Assembly (NCBI GenBank): GCA_950022295.1
Contig: OX465600.1
Span: 30,107,282-30,171,281, forward strand
Reading direction: 5' to 3'
From: Bromus sterilis
Taxonomy: Eukaryota > Streptophyta > Magnoliopsida > Poales > Poaceae
DNA: 64,000 nucleotides
Below the pieces are notes generated by a model that made no database searches, had not been told where the DNA came from, and saw only the letters and a program-made list of their open reading frames with translations. This document shows positions 12,119-22,218 of this stretch, piece after piece. Each line of letters starts with the position of its first letter. Within the stretch, counting starts at the first letter, position 1. Both the position numbers and the translations under genes were made by a program.

Positions 12119-13404
12119 TGTAAGTCCAAGTATGTGATCAGAGGGGGAGGGGGTGAATGATCACTTCAAATTTTTGCATGAAACTCTGAAGTGAAGCATA
12201 ACTTAGCAGCAGAAGAGTTGCAACAGAAAGGTAAACATTGAAGCAGAACAGGATTGAAGCATAACATAGCGAATCAAAAGCATCGAATCAATTGTATTGA
12301 AGCAAATCACTGAAGCAATTGATAAACTGAATGTAAGTGCGGAAAGTAAAACGAACTCTTGACTCGGCGATGTTTGTTCGACCAGTTCACACTCTGCAAA
12401 GTGCTACGTCTGGTTGGAGGGACTTGTGATTGAACACAGGAGATAACCTCTCTCTGTCCGTATCTCCACTGCACCAATCTCCTTGAGCTTGGTCAGTTCT
12501 TCACTCGTGGTTGATTATTGAGGAAATCACCGAAACCTTTGACAAACTGGACTTCGAGGCGACAACAACTCTTCGCTCTCTGAAGAACAACTCTCTAACC
12601 GTCTAGGAGAATTGCAGTTCTCCAAGATAAAAAGGCTAGCAAATTTCTTCCTAAGGCATAATGAATCAACTCAGATCAATAGGACTTATGCTTCGGTGGA
12701 TGGGTTTTTCGGTTTGCTTCGGTGGGGTTGCTCTCTCTCTTCACTGTAAGAGGAAATATTCTTGGAGCAGCCACCGGCCAATGAGGGCGGGGGTGGCGTA
12801 TTTATAGGTGGCAATCCCTAGGTGTGAAATGACTGAAGTGACCCGATGTGACAGCTTGACACCTGTCCGCAACGGTCATATTTCCAATCAAAGCGCAACT
12901 TTACTTGCGGTCCAAGTAAAGCTGACTCACGGACTTGGTTCTGCTTCAGTAGCCGAAAGAACTAAGTCTTCGTTGGTGAAGCATTACCTAGCTCACATGA
13001 GATTTCTCAACTCTGGCTACTCACTGGTTTGGATTCGATCTGAGTCTTTTCACCAAAACCTTCGGAGTACATTTACTAAACCCCTCTTGATAGTACGATT
13101 TTTCCTATGACTCAAAGAAGTGAAAAAGAACTACGCAAAAACTACTAAGTCTTGCGCCATCTTGGTCATCTCCTTCGATGAGACTAGCTTCAGGATTCCT
13201 TATCTTTTTAGGGGTCGTCATCGGTGATGAGCTTCACTCTAGAGGATATGCTTCAGTAAATATGTAAATCTTCGTTGAAGCTTTATCACCAACCTATAAC
13301 TTCAGGAACCTAACCATCTGTTTTACACTAGAAAGCTTGTTAGTTCCTCTACTGTTTTGTCCAACAATATCCAAAACTCATGGGGTTATAACTTTGCTCT
13401 TACA
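12119..13404 (-). repeat. 3' LTR of the Sirevirus-type element
   Basis: It begins TGTAAGAGC and ends GGACTTACA on the - strand, giving TG...CA ends. It is the same length as its partner. A TATAAATA box is at 12799-12806 (- strand). The ORF at 12808-13110 is repeated in both LTRs and is not a gene. Confidence 0.93.
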
Positions 13405-13418
13405 ATCTCCCCCTTTTT
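13405..13418 (-). other. Polypurine tract of the Sirevirus-type element
   Basis: AAAAAGGGGGAGAT on the - strand touches the 3' LTR start directly, as needed for plus-strand priming. Confidence 0.85.
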
Positions 13419-13880
13419 GGACTATTGTTGACAAAACAGGCATCGAAAATAATATGGAATTTTGAGTTGAGTTGAGAGCAAACTCTAAGATATGAATCTT
13501 TTGACTCCCCCTGAATGAAAGCATCGAAGATTTATATAATCGAAGTGAATGCTTGATGAAGAATATCATTGATGGGAAGCCTAACACATATCTTAGTGAA
13601 TCAATTGCATATAGAGAATATTTGTCTTGAATGATATGCAATTTTCCAATGACCTGTGAACTTAAAGGATAACAACCACCTGCAAGATAAAAGATACGAG
13701 AGCAACTTGCAAGCACGGGGTTATTAACACATAACAGTAGCAGTTCACAACCAAAGTAAAACCTTAAGTTACAACCCAATCGAAACGAATGGAAAGTTTG
13801 TTGTAACTTAACACACAACGCAAAAGATCGAATCAAATCCCTAAACCCCGCAGCGAATCTAAACTCAATCGATGCTACTT

Positions 13881-13894
13881 TCTCCCCCTTTTTG
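13881..13894 (-). other. Second polypurine-tract-like copy
   Basis: AAAAAGGGGGAGA recurs about 475 bp upstream of the real tract, just after the end of the extra ORF. The surrounding words (ACAAAA, CAATA) are also shared. Multiple polypurine tracts upstream of the 3' LTR are a described Sirevirus feature. Confidence 0.65.
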
Positions 13895-13935
13895 TCAATA
13901 ATTGGACAAAAGGTTTAGAGGTAGATCAAGAGTAT

Positions 13936-14733
13936 CTATGCGTTAGCTGCAACCCGGGGACCCTGCTGATTGTCTTCGCCTGAAGAAGATGCATCTCCTG
14001 AAGTGTCTCCTTCGATCGAAGCAGGTGACTCCAGCTCGTCGATGTCCATCGGCGCTTGAAGCAAATCAAGATCGCTGTCGTTGAGAGGATCAACTTCTTG
14101 CTTCGAGGTGTGGGAGTCTTCATCAGAGAAGGTATCTGGGCGAATCTGTTCAGCGGGATTAACAAAGAGGACTTCATCAATCTTGTCCAGCGAAGGGATC
14201 TTTGGGTTGGGGCGGTCGATCGAATCATTTCTGGAAAAGTGACGTTGAAGATGTGGATACTCCTTGAAAATCCGTTCAGCCTCAAGTTTCTTCACAGAGT
14301 TGAACTTCCTTAATCCTTTCCAAGAGTGGCGCTTCAAAACCTTCAAGTACTGGTTGTTGTTTAAAGCAATGTTGCCAACTCTATTGATCTCATCTGAAAG
14401 ATGTTGCATTTGGCGTTGATTTCCTTCAATGAAGTTTTCAAGCATTTGTTGAGTTCGAATGCCAACTTCAAAGTGATAAACTTCCTTCTGGAATTTCTTC
14501 GACATATTGCGTTCATTGACATGCTGTCTGACTCCGACATATGTGGCAAATGGATCATTTGGCCTTCTGAAGACATTCATAGTATCGCGCACAGGAGGAC
14601 AGAACAGCTTCGGGTGATGCTTCGCTATGAAGTCTTCACGACGTCCATGATTGCAAATGGCTTGCAGCCAGGGAGCATATGGATTCAGTTGATGTACGAG
14701 TTCAGCAGCTTGTACCATATAGCGAAGAAACAA
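13936..14733 (-). pseudogene. 3' part of the extra ORF, shifted frame
   Basis: This frame of about 265 codons continues the 1079-aa ORF after a frameshift near 14735-14760. The two frames overlap for about 50 bp, and the sense of the protein changes from one frame to the other there. It has a basic middle part rich in Asn, Gln and Lys and an acidic Ser/Asp/Glu-rich C-terminus of about 80 residues. No known enzyme motif is visible. The stop at 13936 lies just before the second purine tract, so this is the natural 3' end of the ORF. The methionine at 14733 is probably not a genuine start. Confidence 0.65.
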
Positions 14734-17700
14734 TCCTCGAAGTCAAACACATGGCCATGGGTAAGTTTCAGCAACGCATGACGTGTATGATAATGAATGT
14801 TGGATTCTTCATGAGCAGTGCTGAGAGGCAACAGTGAGTTGGACAAGATATAAAACCAAGTCTTCGATATGAATACCAGATGCTTCGGGCGAATATTTTC
14901 AGGCATGTGATCTCCAGTGACTTCGGGATCCAGAAGTGATGCAAATTCAGCTCCAGTGGGATCAGGCAACAAATGAACCTTAGCAAGTTCTCCAGTGTGC
15001 CTTTGGATGTTTACTATATCCATGAATTCATCAGAGTGCATCCTAAACACCTTTCCTTGAATCATCCACTCAAGAATCCATGTACTTGTATCATCAGGAT
15101 TTCCAGAGACATAGAGAGTGGCATAGAATTGCTTCACTAGCTCGGAATTGAATGGGGTCTTCATGGCAAACGTGCCGGTCAGATTCTGTGCTTCGATGGT
15201 TTCCATGATATTCTGGAAACACGTTGCAGAAGATAGACTGTGCATATCCAAATACTTGTGTCTGAACAGAACACCCTTCTGGCAGTAGAGCTTCGTGTAT
15301 AGAATCTGTTGCTCGGCTGTCCAGAAACGAAGGTCATCTGCAGTCCGAGGTGAATCATATGGACTTGCGCCAAAGAATCGAAGCTTCTGGCGATGAACTT
15401 CGAGATTGAATTCAGGGCCATGTCTTGAAGAAGATTCATCTCCCAAGAATATAGGAAAAGTCTCTCGTGGGTAGATGGAGTCCAGTTGAGTATCTTGAGC
15501 AGGGGTGTAGTGAGGAGTGTGCCTTCGAGCAACTATGGCTCTCTCTTGCGGTTGATTGATGATTGCCAATTCATTGGCTTCGTCATCGGCATTTGCATCG
15601 GCTTCAGCATTGACTTCAGCATTTGCTTCAGCAGCGCGTTCTTTGGCTTCGCCTGCTTGTTCTTCAGACTCCTCAGCAGAGTGAGATGAGGAATAATCCT
15701 TTGCAGGAATGCCTTGAGCAGGAGGAGAGGGCTCAGGCTCAAAGTTGTCGTGGGCGGACGGTTGAGGAGCGGGTTGAGGAGGAGGTGGAGTTTGAACACG
15801 GGGTGGAACGACTTCGGGAGCAGTTGGCTTCGCGGAGGGTTTGGGAAGAGTGATAATCTTGCATCGAGGGGGCGATGCTTGCCTTGTGGCCTTCTTGGCC
15901 GGATGAGAGCTCACCTCATCAGCTTCGTCTGTATCTGAGATAAGACGTCTCTTTCTCTGTTGCAGCTGGGGAAGGGGTGAAGATAATTGCTTGAGCATGG
16001 CTTCGCGCTTCTTGGAGTCAAGATCCATGACTGAAGCATTATGAGTTTTGCAACATTCTTCAACTGCAGACTTGATCTTGCCTTGATACACTTGAATGTT
16101 GTGCTTCGTCTTCTCATTTACATCAGCAATTTTCTTCGAAGCAGCTTCGGCTTCGTTCTTAAAATCCTCATCTGATTCAGCATCTGCTTTCTTCTTAAAT
16201 TTCAGAATTTTAGCAGTTTCAGATCTGTCCCTAGCATGCAAATCCCTCAGCTGATTGTATAAAGTTTCAATCATAGCAGAAAGAGTTGGTGAAATATAGA
16301 CATTCCCAACATCCACAGATTTGGGATCAATAGCTTCAGCAAACTGGCAGAATGCCTGATTCAGGCTCAAACAGTCCCAAAGTTCTCCTTCTCTTGCATC
16401 AGGGAAGTTGTGTTCACTGTGCTCAGCTTCTTCATGAGCTTCGGGGGCAGGGGCTGCGACTGGCTTCGGAGGGATATCTTTTGGTGCCATGTCAACAGCA
16501 GCTTCCTTCTGAGCGGCTCTTGCAGCTTTCTCTGCTTTCTTAGTGCGAAGAATGTCAAGTTGAGGTTGGCGCTTGGCTTCAGCTTCACTAAGCTGTTTGG
16601 CTTCGGTAGCAGCCTTAGCCTCTTGAGCTTTAGCTTCAGCGAGCTTGCGCTTCGCTTCAGCTTTCTGATTCGATTCAGCCAGCTCTTTCCTCTGCTTCTC
16701 CAACATAGTAGCATTCTTATCCGCAATCTCTTTTTCTTTAGCTTCTTTATCAGCCTTAGCTTGGGCTTGTGCTTCAGCATGAAGGCGTTCAGCTTCAGCA
16801 CGGTCACGCTTGCGCAGTTCAGCTTCAGACAACTTCTTAGTGCCGACCTGGGCAAAAGTCTGGCCAGGCTTGGCAACAGATGCTTTCAGCTTCGAAGCTT
16901 TAGCTTGTTCAGGAGCTTTGGCTTCGGGCTTAGTGGCAGGCTTTGCCTTCGGGTCATGCCTTTCCTTGGTTCTTTGCTCAGCAGGAACAAGGCGGCGAGG
17001 TGGCTTAGTAGCCATGGGAGCCTCAACCACCAAGTTTGTCAAATCAATATTTTTCTTGGGAACAGGAGGGTCAGTTGGATCTTGAATCCTAATGCCCTTT
17101 GGAGCAGACGGTTTCTCTCCAGCCTTCTTCTTCAGTGGCTTCCGAATCTGTTTTCTTTTAGGACTTGGGGGAATGGGAGTGTCTTCAGATTCATCATCTG
17201 CTTCGTCAGCAGGATCTTCATCAATAGAATCTTCGAGCTGTGCGGCAGCATCGGCTTCATCATCTGCTTCATTATCACCCTCTTCTTCAGAAGCAGGAGG
17301 GGGTGAATCACTCAGTTTACGAAGCTTTCGCCTCTTCTTAGGCTTCGATGCTTCGGCTTCATCTAGCCTTGCAACAGCAAGAGCTTTGGCCTTCTTCTCT
17401 TCTCTTATTCTTTTCTTCTCAGCTAAAATTGCAAGTCTCTCTTGCTCTTCTGGATAGTCATCTGGAGTCTTGAGAGTATTCGGGTAAGGAACAGCAGGAG
17501 GTTTCGGGTAGTACTTCTTTCTGTCTGCAGCATTGTATTGGGCACACATGGCAGTGGTGTACCGATAGGGAGGGCTGAAAGCAAATTGCATTGCCCACTT
17601 CCAATTTGGGATGCTCTTGTATTTGTACCACCTAATGGCCCAGTAGCGTCGAATCCTTTGCAAACGAATCTTTCTGTCATGATCAGTTTCTTCAGGCGGT

Positions 17701-17924
17701 GTGTCATAGCCCATCTTGAGACGAATGGCTTCGGGTATGCCTCGGGCATTCTTGACTTCCTTTGTCTTGCCACCTTTGCCTTTCTGCTTCGGTGGCTCTG
17801 GATAGTTTTCGAGCCCTTCAACGATGGGTGACTCATTCCCCATGGCAGCCTCTTCATCAGACATCATGTGACCAGAAATATAGACGAGAGGGAACAAGAA
17901 AAGGGAAAGAATAAGCACAGGCAA
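14685..17924 (-). CDS. Extra ORF downstream of pol (env-like/additional ORF), 1079 aa, frameshifted at its end
   Basis: This long ORF lies between pol and the 3' LTR in the sense direction, the place of the so-called env-like or additional ORF of Sireviruses. The first 16 residues are hydrophobic, but a second ATG pair about 20 codons later (MMSDEE) may be the true start. Then come a basic Trp/Tyr-rich segment (about 55-150), acidic Asp/Glu stretches (about 210-260), and a long Ala/Glu/Lys coiled coil (about 340-480). A Pro-rich linker (about 690-760) and a compact C-terminal region (about 830-1079) follow. That C-terminal part resembles what is annotated as putative plant transposon protein in grass genomes, which I give as recollection only. 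There is no transmembrane anchor near the C-terminus to support an envelope role. The ORF is open for over 3.2 kb, so it was under constraint until recently. Confidence 0.8.
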   Translation of the reverse strand: MPVLILSLFLFPLVYISGHMMSDEEAAMGNESPIVEGLENYPEPPKQKGKGGKTKEVKNARGIPEAIRLKMGYDTPPEETDHDRKIRLQRIRRYWAIRWYKYKSIPNWKWAMQFAFSPPYRYTTAMCAQYNAADRKKYYPKPPAVPYPNTLKTPDDYPEEQERLAILAEKKRIREEKKAKALAVARLDEAEASKPKKRRKLRKLSDSPPPASEEEGDNEADDEADAAAQLEDSIDEDPADEADDESEDTPIPPSPKRKQIRKPLKKKAGEKPSAPKGIRIQDPTDPPVPKKNIDLTNLVVEAPMATKPPRRLVPAEQRTKERHDPKAKPATKPEAKAPEQAKASKLKASVAKPGQTFAQVGTKKLSEAELRKRDRAEAERLHAEAQAQAKADKEAKEKEIADKNATMLEKQRKELAESNQKAEAKRKLAEAKAQEAKAATEAKQLSEAEAKRQPQLDILRTKKAEKAARAAQKEAAVDMAPKDIPPKPVAAPAPEAHEEAEHSEHNFPDAREGELWDCLSLNQAFCQFAEAIDPKSVDVGNVYISPTLSAMIETLYNQLRDLHARDRSETAKILKFKKKADAESDEDFKNEAEAASKKIADVNEKTKHNIQVYQGKIKSAVEECCKTHNASVMDLDSKKREAMLKQLSSPLPQLQQRKRRLISDTDEADEVSSHPAKKATRQASPPRCKIITLPKPSAKPTAPEVVPPRVQTPPPPQPAPQPSAHDNFEPEPSPPAQGIPAKDYSSSHSAEESEEQAGEAKERAAEANAEVNAEADANADDEANELAIINQPQERAIVARRHTPHYTPAQDTQLDSIYPRETFPIFLGDESSSRHGPEFNLEVHRQKLRFFGASPYDSPRTADDLRFWTAEQQILYTKLYCQKGVLFRHKYLDMHSLSSATCFQNIMETIEAQNLTGTFAMKTPFNSELVKQFYATLYVSGNPDDTSTWILEWMIQGKVFRMHSDEFMDIVNIQRHTGELAKVHLLPDPTGAEFASLLDPEVTGDHMPENIRPKHLVFISKTWFYILSNSLLPLSTAHEESNIHYHTRHALLKLTHGHVFDFEDCFFAIWYKLLNSYIN

Positions 17925-18945
17925 AAGTTTCGACCAAAACCAAATTTTGACAAGAACCTAGAGCAATCTAAGATTAGATGCACGTCTGTTAATGGATTGA
18001 GCTAGATCTAGTTCAAGAACAAGACCTAACTCAGTCCAAATACAGAAAAGATCGAATCTCAAAACTGACCTGAGAAGATGGGATCACTTTGATGCTAAGA
18101 ACAGATTTCCAAAGGATCAATGATCAGCATAGATCAAGACAGTCCTATAAACAGAAAACAAAAGACCTAACAGAACTTAGATCCAAGCCCTAGATGAAGA
18201 ACACGCAGATAAGATTGGATCCAAGGAGCTTAGCGTACCCTAACTTGGTGACGCGAAGCAGCTACGGCGACGGAGTGCAGAAACTTGCTCTTCATCGACG
18301 GGGAACGTCCACGGCGGCGGCGGTCCGGCAGTGAAGCGGCGCAGTCGTCGTCGGGGACGGGAGCTCTGCGATGTGCTCGAGGAGGAGGACGGGGAATCCG
18401 GGAGAGAATGAATCGTGGGGGAGACGGTTCGCTGGATGCCTCGCCTTAAATAGGCCCGATCTGAAACGGTTGCCAGATCGTATCGGACGGTTCCCAGCGA
18501 GTGTCCCTTCCGATTCAACGGCCCAGATGGAGTGGCAGATCGCGAGCGAATCTCAACGACCCGAGAAAGACGGGGACTCAACGGCCGAAGAATGAGTCTT
18601 GACCGAGAGAAAAAACTTCGATAAAGTTGGAAGCATTTGATTCGGAACTCAATGACGTTCGAAGCAATATGCTTTCCGTTTCAATTGTGCTTAACATTCA
18701 AGATAGAGTAGATTGGGAGCGAATCAGAATGGAGGGGAAGGGTCCGAAACTTATCACTTCGAAGAACAACAACAAAGCTAAAAGTGATAAGTACAGGGGA
18801 CAAAAAAACATAACAGTAAACACAAAACTGAAGGCAAGTGACGAACGAAACTTAAACACAGAAATTTGGACGAAGGAAAACTCAAGCGAAACTAAATAAG
18901 CAAACACACAACGAAGGTGAATATATACAATGAAAAGTTTCGATC
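17925..18945 (-). other. Spacer between pol and the extra ORF with leader-like sequence
   Basis: This 1 kb segment separates the pol stop from the extra ORF. Its pol-proximal third is AT-rich without a useful frame. The middle (about 18240-18590) is GC-rich with a TATA-like box and a CT-rich start region. The last part (17925-18240) is AT-rich and resembles a leader or intron. A 113-codon frame at 18240-18581 lies in the GC-rich part and has low-complexity composition, so I do not call it a gene. Confidence 0.55.
18446..18452 (-). promoter_or_regulatory. Candidate internal promoter TATA box for the extra ORF
   Basis: TATTTAA within a GC-rich context on the - strand is followed 30-50 bases later by a pyrimidine-rich start region, then about 500 bp of leader before the extra ORF. 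The GC jump relative to neighbouring element sequence resembles a cereal gene 5' end. The promoter role is inference. Confidence 0.4.
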
Positions 18946-21900
18946 TTACTGTACATTGTGTGAGTCTAGGATGTTCAGCTCACATCTCAAAGTACAAAAC
19001 CTTTTCTCGTCCAATGGCTTCGTGAAAATATCTGCCAATTGATCTTCAGTTCTTACATGGCTAATCTCAATGTCTTCGCGCTGAACATGATCTCGAAGGA
19101 AATGGTGACGAATATCAATATGCTTCGTTCGAGAGTGTTGCACAGGATTGTGAGCAATCTTGATAGCACTCTCATTATCACAAAGCAGAGGGATTTTCTT
19201 CACAAATATACCATAATCTTTCAGCGTCTGCTTAAGCCAAAGTATTTGAGTGCAGCATGAGCCAGCAGCAATGTATTCAGCTTCAGCAGTAGATATTGAG
19301 ACACAGTTCTGTTTCTTTGAAGCCCAACACATAAGATATCTACCAAGAAAATGACAAGTGCCTGAGGTAGATTTCCTGTCAACCCTATCACCAACCCAGT
19401 CTGAATCAGAATAACCAATCAAATCAAACTGAGTTCCTTTGGGATACCAAAGTCCCAATGAAGGAGTATGTGCTAGATATCGAAGAATTCGCTTCACAGC
19501 AATATGATGCGATTCCTTCGGATTTTCCTGAAAACGAGCACAAATACAAACTGATAGCATAATGTCAGGCCTAGATGCGCATAAGTACAAGAGTGAACCT
19601 ATCATAGACCGATACTTCTTCTGATCGAAGGGTTTCCCTTTCTCATCAGCATCAAGAAATCCATTTGTAGGCATGGGAGTTCTGATGGTCTTGCATTCAG
19701 CAAGATCAAATTTCTTCAGGCAATCCTTCAAGTATTTTTCCTGTGAAATAAAAGTACCATTCTTCTGTTGGCGAATCTGAAGTCCAAGGAAAAACTTCAA
19801 TTCACCCATCATAGACATCTCATATTTCTTCGACATCATCCTTGCAAATTCTTCGCTGATTTCAGTGTTAGTACAGCCAAAAATGATATCATCTACATAT
19901 ATCTGACACACAAATAGATCATTGTTATATGATCGAGTGAAAAGTGTAGGGTCAGTGGTTCCTGGTTTGAAGCCTTTCTTCAGGAGGAAGTCCTTCAATG
20001 TTTCATACCAAGCACGAGGTGCTTGCTTCAGTCCATACAAAGCTTTGTGAAGCCTGTACACCATATCAGGATTCTTCGAGTCTTCAAAACCTGGAGGCTG
20101 CATGACATACACTTCTTCTATTTCACCATTGAGAAAAGCACTCTTGACATCCATTTGATATAGTAATATGTTCTTGTGGTTAGCAAAAGCAAGCATGACA
20201 CGAATGGATTCGAGACGGGCTACTGGAGCATAGGTTTCACCAAAATCAATGCCTTCGATTTGGGTGTAACCTTGTGCTACCAATCTAGCCTTGTTCCTTA
20301 CCACAATACCATCTTCATCTTGCTTGTTGCGAAATATCCACTTTGTGCCAATAACATTCTGCTTCGTGGGATCTGGCCTGTCAACAAGTGACCAGACTTT
20401 GTTCCTTTCAAATTGGTGAAGTTCTTCCATCATAGCTAATAACCAATCCGGGTCCTTCATGGCTTCATCATACTTTGAAGGCTCTAGCATGGAGACAAAA
20501 GAAAAACTTCCACAAAAGTTAGCCAAGCGAGTACGAGAACGAGTAGTGGGACGACCTGGTTGATTGATATCTTCGAGGATCGAATCCACATCAACTCTTC
20601 TTCGAACTCGTGATAATGTAGCATCATTTGCTTCAGGCTCAGCTTCTGCTTCAGGATCTGCTTCAGCTTCAGCTTCGGCATTTCCTTCAGGATTTGCATT
20701 TCCTTCGTTCCCTTGTCCTTCTTCGTCCTGATCACCATTTGCTTCAGGATGTTGATCTCCAGCGCCCCGGGCTATGTGTGGGAACATTGGACCATCATCA
20801 TCCCTAACAGCTTGACGTGGATTGGCTTTAACAGGGCGAATCTCTCCAATAGCCATGGACCTGATTACTTCATCAAGTGGAGGTTCATCTAGATCATGAG
20901 GCAAATGCTCCTTTTGAGAGCCATTAGTTTCATCAAACCTTACATTCACAGTTTCCATAACTTTCCCAAAGTGAGAGTTATAGACTCTGTAAGTGTGAGA
21001 GTTTGAGCCATAACCTAAAAGAAAACCTTCATGTGCCTTAGGGGCAAATTTGGAGCTATGATTCATATCTCTAATAAAGCATGGAGCACCAAATACCCTA
21101 AGATATGAGACATTTGGTTTGTTACCAGTGATAAGTTCATATGAAGTTTTCTTCAGAAACTTGTGAAGGTAAACCTTGTTGATGATGTGACAAGCAGTGT
21201 TAATTGCTTCGGCCCAGAACCTAATAGGAGTCTTGTATTCAGCAAGCATAGTTCTGGCCATCTCAATGAGAGTTGTATTCTTCCTTTGAACTACACCATT
21301 CTGTTGAGGTGTATATGCAGCAAAGAATTCATGAGTAAAACCATGATCATCAAGAAAATCTTCAATATGAGTATTTTTGAATTCGGTTCCATTATCACTT
21401 CGGATATGCTTCAGAGATAATTCATATTCTGTTTGAGCTCTCTTAGCGAATGACTTGAAGATTTCAACAACTTTGCTCTTGTCAGCCAAGAAGAAAACCC
21501 AAGTATAACGAGAGAAATCATCAACAATAACAAGACCATATTTGTTTCCTCCCAGGATTGCATAGTTTTGAGGACCAAATAGATCCATATGAAGCAATTC
21601 AAGAGGACGAGTGGTAGTCATGATAGTCTTCGCTGAATGATGTTTCTTCGTGATTTTACCAGCTTCACAAGCCCTGCAGAGACGATCCTTATCGAATTTT
21701 ACTTCGCTAAGACCAATAACATGATTCTTCTTCACTAAATTATGAAGATTTCTCATCCCTGTATGACCAAGTCTTCGATGCCATAACCAACCAGATGAAG
21801 CTTTTTCCATTAAGCATGTGGATACAGCAGGGCCCGAAGAAAAATCAACAATGTATAAATCTCCCTTTCGGTAACCCTCGAAGACAAACGTATAGTCATC

Positions 21901-22059
21901 CTGTGAAAAGACAACACAACGCGAAGCAGAAAATAGAACAAGCATACCCATATCGCATAACTTTGAAATAGACATAAGATTATATCCAAGAGATTGGACT
22001 AGCATAACCTTGTCAATGTGCTTATCCTTCGATATGGCAACCTTACCCAAACCTAACAC
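18946..22059 (-). CDS. pol: Copia pol: integrase, reverse transcriptase, RNase H (1037 aa, integrase Glu replaced)
   Basis: The frame holds the C-terminal end of the protease region, then the integrase zinc finger (His94, His99, Cys128, Cys131). The integrase core has Asp159 and Asp222, but Gln258 stands at the position of the catalytic Glu of the D,D-35-E triad (codon 21286-21288). The Copia RT follows with its YVDD motif intact, and then RNase H (STAEAEY motif) close to the C-terminus. A poly-acidic Ala/Glu/Asn hinge lies between integrase and RT. The ATG used here is an internal methionine. The true reading comes from gag and protease upstream, from which it is separated by a 4 bp duplication at 22129-22136. 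The RT and RNase H look sound, while integrase should be inactive. Confidence 0.9.
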   Translation of the reverse strand: MLGLGKVAISKDKHIDKVMLVQSLGYNLMSISKLCDMGMLVLFSASRCVVFSQDDYTFVFEGYRKGDLYIVDFSSGPAVSTCLMEKASSGWLWHRRLGHTGMRNLHNLVKKNHVIGLSEVKFDKDRLCRACEAGKITKKHHSAKTIMTTTRPLELLHMDLFGPQNYAILGGNKYGLVIVDDFSRYTWVFFLADKSKVVEIFKSFAKRAQTEYELSLKHIRSDNGTEFKNTHIEDFLDDHGFTHEFFAAYTPQQNGVVQRKNTTLIEMARTMLAEYKTPIRFWAEAINTACHIINKVYLHKFLKKTSYELITGNKPNVSYLRVFGAPCFIRDMNHSSKFAPKAHEGFLLGYGSNSHTYRVYNSHFGKVMETVNVRFDETNGSQKEHLPHDLDEPPLDEVIRSMAIGEIRPVKANPRQAVRDDDGPMFPHIARGAGDQHPEANGDQDEEGQGNEGNANPEGNAEAEAEADPEAEAEPEANDATLSRVRRRVDVDSILEDINQPGRPTTRSRTRLANFCGSFSFVSMLEPSKYDEAMKDPDWLLAMMEELHQFERNKVWSLVDRPDPTKQNVIGTKWIFRNKQDEDGIVVRNKARLVAQGYTQIEGIDFGETYAPVARLESIRVMLAFANHKNILLYQMDVKSAFLNGEIEEVYVMQPPGFEDSKNPDMVYRLHKALYGLKQAPRAWYETLKDFLLKKGFKPGTTDPTLFTRSYNNDLFVCQIYVDDIIFGCTNTEISEEFARMMSKKYEMSMMGELKFFLGLQIRQQKNGTFISQEKYLKDCLKKFDLAECKTIRTPMPTNGFLDADEKGKPFDQKKYRSMIGSLLYLCASRPDIMLSVCICARFQENPKESHHIAVKRILRYLAHTPSLGLWYPKGTQFDLIGYSDSDWVGDRVDRKSTSGTCHFLGRYLMCWASKKQNCVSISTAEAEYIAAGSCCTQILWLKQTLKDYGIFVKKIPLLCDNESAIKIAHNPVQHSRTKHIDIRHHFLRDHVQREDIEISHVRTEDQLADIFTKPLDEKRFCTLRCELNILDSHNVQ

Positions 22060-22218
22060 TTTACCCTTATTGTTATCACTGAAGGTAATGAACTTCTGAG
22101 AAGATTGAGATAGTTTTTCTTCGGTGAATAACTAACTCCTTGTCTCCGGTCATATGATTTGTACAACCACTATCCATGACCCATTCGGATCCACCGGAGA
22201 CATAGCCCTGCAGAAGAA
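22060..22218 (-). pseudogene. Protease segment in a different frame from gag and pol
   Basis: An aspartic protease signature (DSGCTNHM) is readable on the - strand at about 22140-22175, in neither the gag nor the pol frame. On the gag side the frame is lost at a stop at 22219-22221. On the pol side a tandem TAACTAAC at 22129-22136 (one 4 bp unit too many) breaks it. In intact Copia elements gag, protease and pol share one frame. Confidence 0.75.

Noticed and set aside
12808..13110. 100-codon frame repeated at 25562-25864
   Set aside because: Both copies are in the LTRs of the Sirevirus-type element, and the repeat simply reflects LTR identity.
16410..17457. Long + strand frames of 298 and 121 codons
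   Set aside because: They are antisense to the coiled-coil-rich extra ORF. The Ser/Leu/Phe-rich composition is the mirror of its Lys/Glu/Ala codons.
14685..17924. Calling the extra ORF a true envelope gene
   Set aside because: There is no C-terminal transmembrane anchor, cleavage site or fusion-peptide-like segment. Only position and coiled coil agree with the env-like label.
18240..18581. 113-codon frame upstream of the extra ORF
   Set aside because: It is low-complexity Ser/Arg/Pro sequence in a GC-rich leader-like block and spans the TATA-like box.
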